NCBI RefSeq assembly: GCF_013033965.1
Contig: NZ_WQFE01000002.1
Span: 124,001 to 188,000 of the forward strand
DNA: 64,000 bases
Source: Ruegeria atlantica
Lineage (GTDB): Bacteria > Pseudomonadota > Alphaproteobacteria > Rhodobacterales > Rhodobacteraceae
Direction: 5' to 3'
Shown: positions 61,716 through 64,000 of the stretch, piece after piece
Position numbering within the stretch: position 1 is the stretch's first letter
Layout: each line of letters starts with the position of its first letter
Program-made: the position numbers and the translations under genes
The notes under the pieces: model-generated
Database searches by the model: none
What the model saw: the letters and a program-made list of their open reading frames with translations, nothing else
Told to the model about the DNA's origin: nothing

Positions 61716-62591
61716 GTGGAACAAGAGAGCAAACCAGTCGTGAGCCAAGAATTAACCAGCTGCAACTGCTGCAACTCTGAGGATGTGGTCCCAATCCTCA
61801 AAGCGCCGGACTTCGAAATGGCCCCGGTTCAAATCTTCCATTGCAAGAATTGTGCCGCGTTGTGTCCCGATTATCCTGAAGTCGTCGAAGACGAAATTTC
61901 TAGGCAGACATCTTTCCATGAGGAGTTTTGGAAGGATGAAACGCCGGAATCCTTGGCCGAATTGGTTGCTGGCATGGAAGCCGTTGTTGATTTTTACGAG
62001 GGAATCATAAAGGCACCGGGCGAAAACACTATCGCTTATGATATTGGATCAGGTCGCGGCAACCTTTTGGCCGCATTGCTTGCCAAAGGTTATGATGCCT
62101 ACGGATGTGAACCATCGGCCGAGTTAAGTCATCGTGCGCGCGCAGCTTTTGATCTGCCGGGTGATCGATTGATAACGACCTCGGCTTTGGATTTTCTGGC
62201 GCAGCGCTCTGAAGAACAGGGACGCGTGAACATTATCTTCCTTTGGCATGTCATCGAGCACTTTGAGAATCCGATGGAAATCCTAAGGGAAGCCGTTAAG
62301 TCTCTTGCTCCGGATGGCGTGCTTATCTGTCAGGGCCCGATGCTTTCGCCTGGTTATGTGTATCCGGCGCACCGGTTCTTCCATAGCGAGTCCAATATAG
62401 CGTGGATTGCACGTGAGCTTGGACTGAAGGTCATCTTTTTGGATGGTTTCACGAAAGAGAGATTTATCTCGTTTGCGCTGGCTAAAGAAGAGCATCCTAA
62501 GCCAGGGATCGATACTGTTTTTCTGACATCTCCGGAAGATGCCGTCGGCAGCTTGTACTATACGCTTTCGAAAGCGCTGGCGAATAACTAA
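61716..62591 (+). CDS. Zinc-ribbon SAM-dependent methyltransferase
   Basis: 291 residues. N-terminal zinc-finger-like region (CNCCNSED...FHCKNCAALCPD, four Cys), then a class I methyltransferase: AYDIGSGRGNLLAALLAKGYDAYGCEPS (SAM loop), IIFLWHVIEHFENPMEILREAVKSL, GVLICQGPM. Resembles Methyltransf_23 sugar or glycan methyltransferases (C-methyl type). GTG 61716 or GTG 61740 are possible starts, both with weak sites. Followed by a strong terminator. Confidence 0.8.
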   Translation: MEQESKPVVSQELTSCNCCNSEDVVPILKAPDFEMAPVQIFHCKNCAALCPDYPEVVEDEISRQTSFHEEFWKDETPESLAELVAGMEAVVDFYEGIIKAPGENTIAYDIGSGRGNLLAALLAKGYDAYGCEPSAELSHRARAAFDLPGDRLITTSALDFLAQRSEEQGRVNIIFLWHVIEHFENPMEILREAVKSLAPDGVLICQGPMLSPGYVYPAHRFFHSESNIAWIARELGLKVIFLDGFTKERFISFALAKEEHPKPGIDTVFLTSPEDAVGSLYYTLSKALANN

Positions 62592-62612
62592 GTTTTGACG
62601 GCAAGAATGAAC

Positions 62613-62649
62613 TAAAATGGCGGAATGCACTTTTCGTTCCGCCATTTTT
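62613..62649 (+). terminator. Strong terminator after the methyltransferase gene
   Basis: AAAATGGCGGAA 62613-62624 pairs perfectly (12 bp) with TTCCGCCATTTT and continues in T's to 62649. Its A-rich left side lets it also end the converging repeat-protein gene. Confidence 0.9.
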
Positions 62650-62691
62650 TCGACCTATGGCAATGTTGGGATCCTGCTGGGCCCTTGCGCA

Positions 62692-64000
62692 TCACAGCCA
62701 GAAAGCGTCCTCCTCGAGCAAGCTTTCAAGGATAACCTCTTCCGGCATCATTTCCTGATCAATACCGGCGCTGCCATTGGCGGCAACACGGAGCGCTTCA
62801 TGCGGGGCGCTGATCAGAACATCAAGATCGCCGGCTTCAGCCCTTTCGGAGGAATTGGAATTTGCCAGTCTTTCCATTGATTCCGCGTGGAATTGGAAGT
62901 CGTCTTCATCGTCATTCCCGGGCAAGGATGCCTGACGCCCTTCCGCGATTTTGGACTTCTGATTGTCGCTCGGCTGTAGCGCCAGTCTAGGCTCATTGAA
63001 CCCGACAGTTCCGCTCCCGTCGATATCATATCCATAAAAGCTCTCGACACTTACAACGTCGTCCACTTGAGCGTGGCTTACGTAATTGCCGTCGCCATCA
63101 AGGGTCCATTCAGTGTAGTTACGGTCGCCATCTTTCCACAGGACACGGTAGCCGCCTGCGGTAGCCTCGACGTGAATGGCGACCCAGCCTTCAAAACTGC
63201 TGGGGCTGACGTCTTGACCGTTAAATTTGATCCGTGTCGCGCCATCAATCAGGTAGAAACCCTGACGCGCAATTGCCAATGACGTTGATCCGTTTGTCTC
63301 GACCGTGGTGGTTTCATACCCAGTTGTCCCATTGTCATTCAGATCAACGCCGAAGAGAATTTCAGCATCTTCAATGACTCCGACGGGAGCATGAGACACA
63401 TACTCACCGTCGCCGTTCAGGGTCCAATCCGTGTATTCACCAGCTTCGTTCTTCCAGAGAACGCGGTACCCGCCATCCTTGGCTTCGACCTGTACGGCCT
63501 GCCAGCCAGCAAAGCTGCTTGGTCCGACATCTTCATCGTTGAACTTGATCCGTGTATCCGCGCCAATCAGGTAATACCCGTGGGTCGATTCCGACAGGGT
63601 TGTAGATCCGTTTGACTCGATGGTTCTGGTGGTATGGCCGATCGTACCATCGTTGTTAAAATCGACGTCGAACACGGTTTCAACATCAACAATGTTGTCG
63701 ACAGTCGTATGACTTACATATGAACCGCTTCCGTCCACGGTCCAATCCGTGTATTCCCCCGCGCCGTTTGTCCACAGAACCCGGTAACCATCGCCATCGG
63801 CCTCAACGTGAGTGGCTTTCCAGCCGGCAAAGCTGTTGGGTCCGACATCCTGACCGTTGAATTTGATCCGGGTATCCGTGCCGATCAAGTAGTACCCTTG
63901 AGTGGCTTCGCGGAGATTGGTCGAGCCATCTGTTTCGACGATGTTGATCGTGTGCCCGATTGTCCCGTCATCGTTCAGATCAGCATTAAAAAAGGTTTCC
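62692..64000 (-). CDS. C-terminal part of a large tandem-repeat surface or secreted protein (5' end outside window)
   Basis: The frame is open to the right edge and stops at 62692. It is built of 106-residue repeats, three complete in view, each with a calcium-loop-like DxNxDGTIG start, GSTxL, GYYLI, TRIKFNxxDVGPxSFxGW and GYRVLWxxxxxEYTxWTxDxxGxYVSH. This pattern resembles repeats in large secreted or adhesin-like proteins of alphaproteobacteria and cyanobacteria. After the partial fourth repeat, a 100-residue acidic tail (GNDDEDDFQFHAESMERL; ending EEDAFWL) could be a type I secretion signal. No secretion genes lie in the window. Confidence 0.75.
   Translation of the reverse strand, partial: ETFFNADLNDDGTIGHTINIVETDGSTNLREATQGYYLIGTDTRIKFNGQDVGPNSFAGWKATHVEADGDGYRVLWTNGAGEYTDWTVDGSGSYVSHTTVDNIVDVETVFDVDFNNDGTIGHTTRTIESNGSTTLSESTHGYYLIGADTRIKFNDEDVGPSSFAGWQAVQVEAKDGGYRVLWKNEAGEYTDWTLNGDGEYVSHAPVGVIEDAEILFGVDLNDNGTTGYETTTVETNGSTSLAIARQGFYLIDGATRIKFNGQDVSPSSFEGWVAIHVEATAGGYRVLWKDGDRNYTEWTLDGDGNYVSHAQVDDVVSVESFYGYDIDGSGTVGFNEPRLALQPSDNQKSKIAEGRQASLPGNDDEDDFQFHAESMERLANSNSSERAEAGDLDVLISAPHEALRVAANGSAGIDQEMMPEEVILESLLEEDAFWL
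63037..63990 (-). repeat. Three tandem 318-bp protein-coding repeats
   Basis: Units at 63673-63990, 63355-63672 and 63037-63354 (each 106 codons), with a truncated fourth unit from 63036 down. Order and spacing of conserved residues are identical; differences are substitutions only. The repeat number beyond the window edge is unknown. Confidence 0.85.

Noticed and set aside
63037-63990. Direct repeats as a possible CRISPR array or mobile element
   Set aside because: The unit is 318 bp, stays in one reading frame and codes for a protein repeat; there are no short identical repeats with spacers.

Overview
The window reads as chromosomal DNA of a marine Roseobacter-group alphaproteobacterium (Rhodobacterales, Ruegeria-like). 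This is an inference from several things seen together: a GC-rich background with tightly overlapping operons, a DUF2794 protein, an LpcC-type LPS-core glycosyltransferase, a GT14 (Branch-type) glycosyltransferase with an extra C-terminal domain, a glycine-oxidase (ThiO) type thiamine operon, and an RpoH-like promoter before dnaK. No phage genes, insertion sequences, rRNA or CRISPR array were seen. The window cuts one gene at its left edge and a large repeat-protein gene at its right edge.

Layout. (1) 1-10.2 kb, surface polysaccharide locus: on the minus strand cysQ-kdsB-galE, two paralogous glycosyltransferases, a GT14 glycosyltransferase and a two-part sulfotransferase form one run. A KpsM-like ABC-2 permease diverges from it, and an L,D-transpeptidase converges on its end. 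CysQ removes PAP, the by-product of PAPS-dependent sulfotransferases, and KdsB activates Kdo, so the run looks like a pathway for a sulfated surface glycan. (2) 9.6-13.6 kb: alkB, then dnaK-dnaJ behind a heat-shock type promoter. (3) 13.7-21.2 kb: a TPP riboswitch and a ten-gene operon thiD-thiO-thiS-thiG-thiE-thiF-thiY-tenA-thiZ-thiX, joining thiazole synthesis, coupling to thiamine phosphate, and uptake and salvage of pyrimidine precursors. ThiF carries a C-terminal rhodanese-like domain. (4) 21.2-30.6 kb: radC, a phosphate-binding-protein/OmpA fusion with an unknown partner, secA, a parvulin, argJ-mutT, and an A/T-richer orphan gene.

(5) 30.6-39.4 kb: a branched-chain-type ABC transporter combined with two acyl/aryl-CoA ligases and an 85-residue two-helix membrane protein, probably an uptake and CoA-activation module for an unknown carboxylic acid. 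(6) 39.5-51.6 kb: mixed housekeeping and accessory genes: an Fbp-type permease, DUF2794, an NlpC/P60 peptidase with a leucyl aminopeptidase, beta-carbonic anhydrase, a creatinase-like M24 protein, asd, an LPS-core glycosyltransferase, an MFS permease and DUF3095. (7) 51.6-57.9 kb: an HpaI-type aldolase with a group II PLP decarboxylase, diverging from an HpaR-type MarR regulator across a perfect 10-bp inverted repeat, then an FAH-family hydrolase, a YcaQ-type glycosylase and a LacI regulator.

(8) 58.0-64 kb: tRNA-Arg(CCT) followed by an A/T-richer block: a two-domain HAD-like protein, a GT4 glycosyltransferase and a zinc-ribbon methyltransferase, ending in a strong terminator. Opposite lies a large secreted-type protein built of 106-residue repeats. 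This block looks like accessory glycan or cell-surface DNA next to a tRNA gene. All identities come from reading the sequence and protein motifs; no database search was run.
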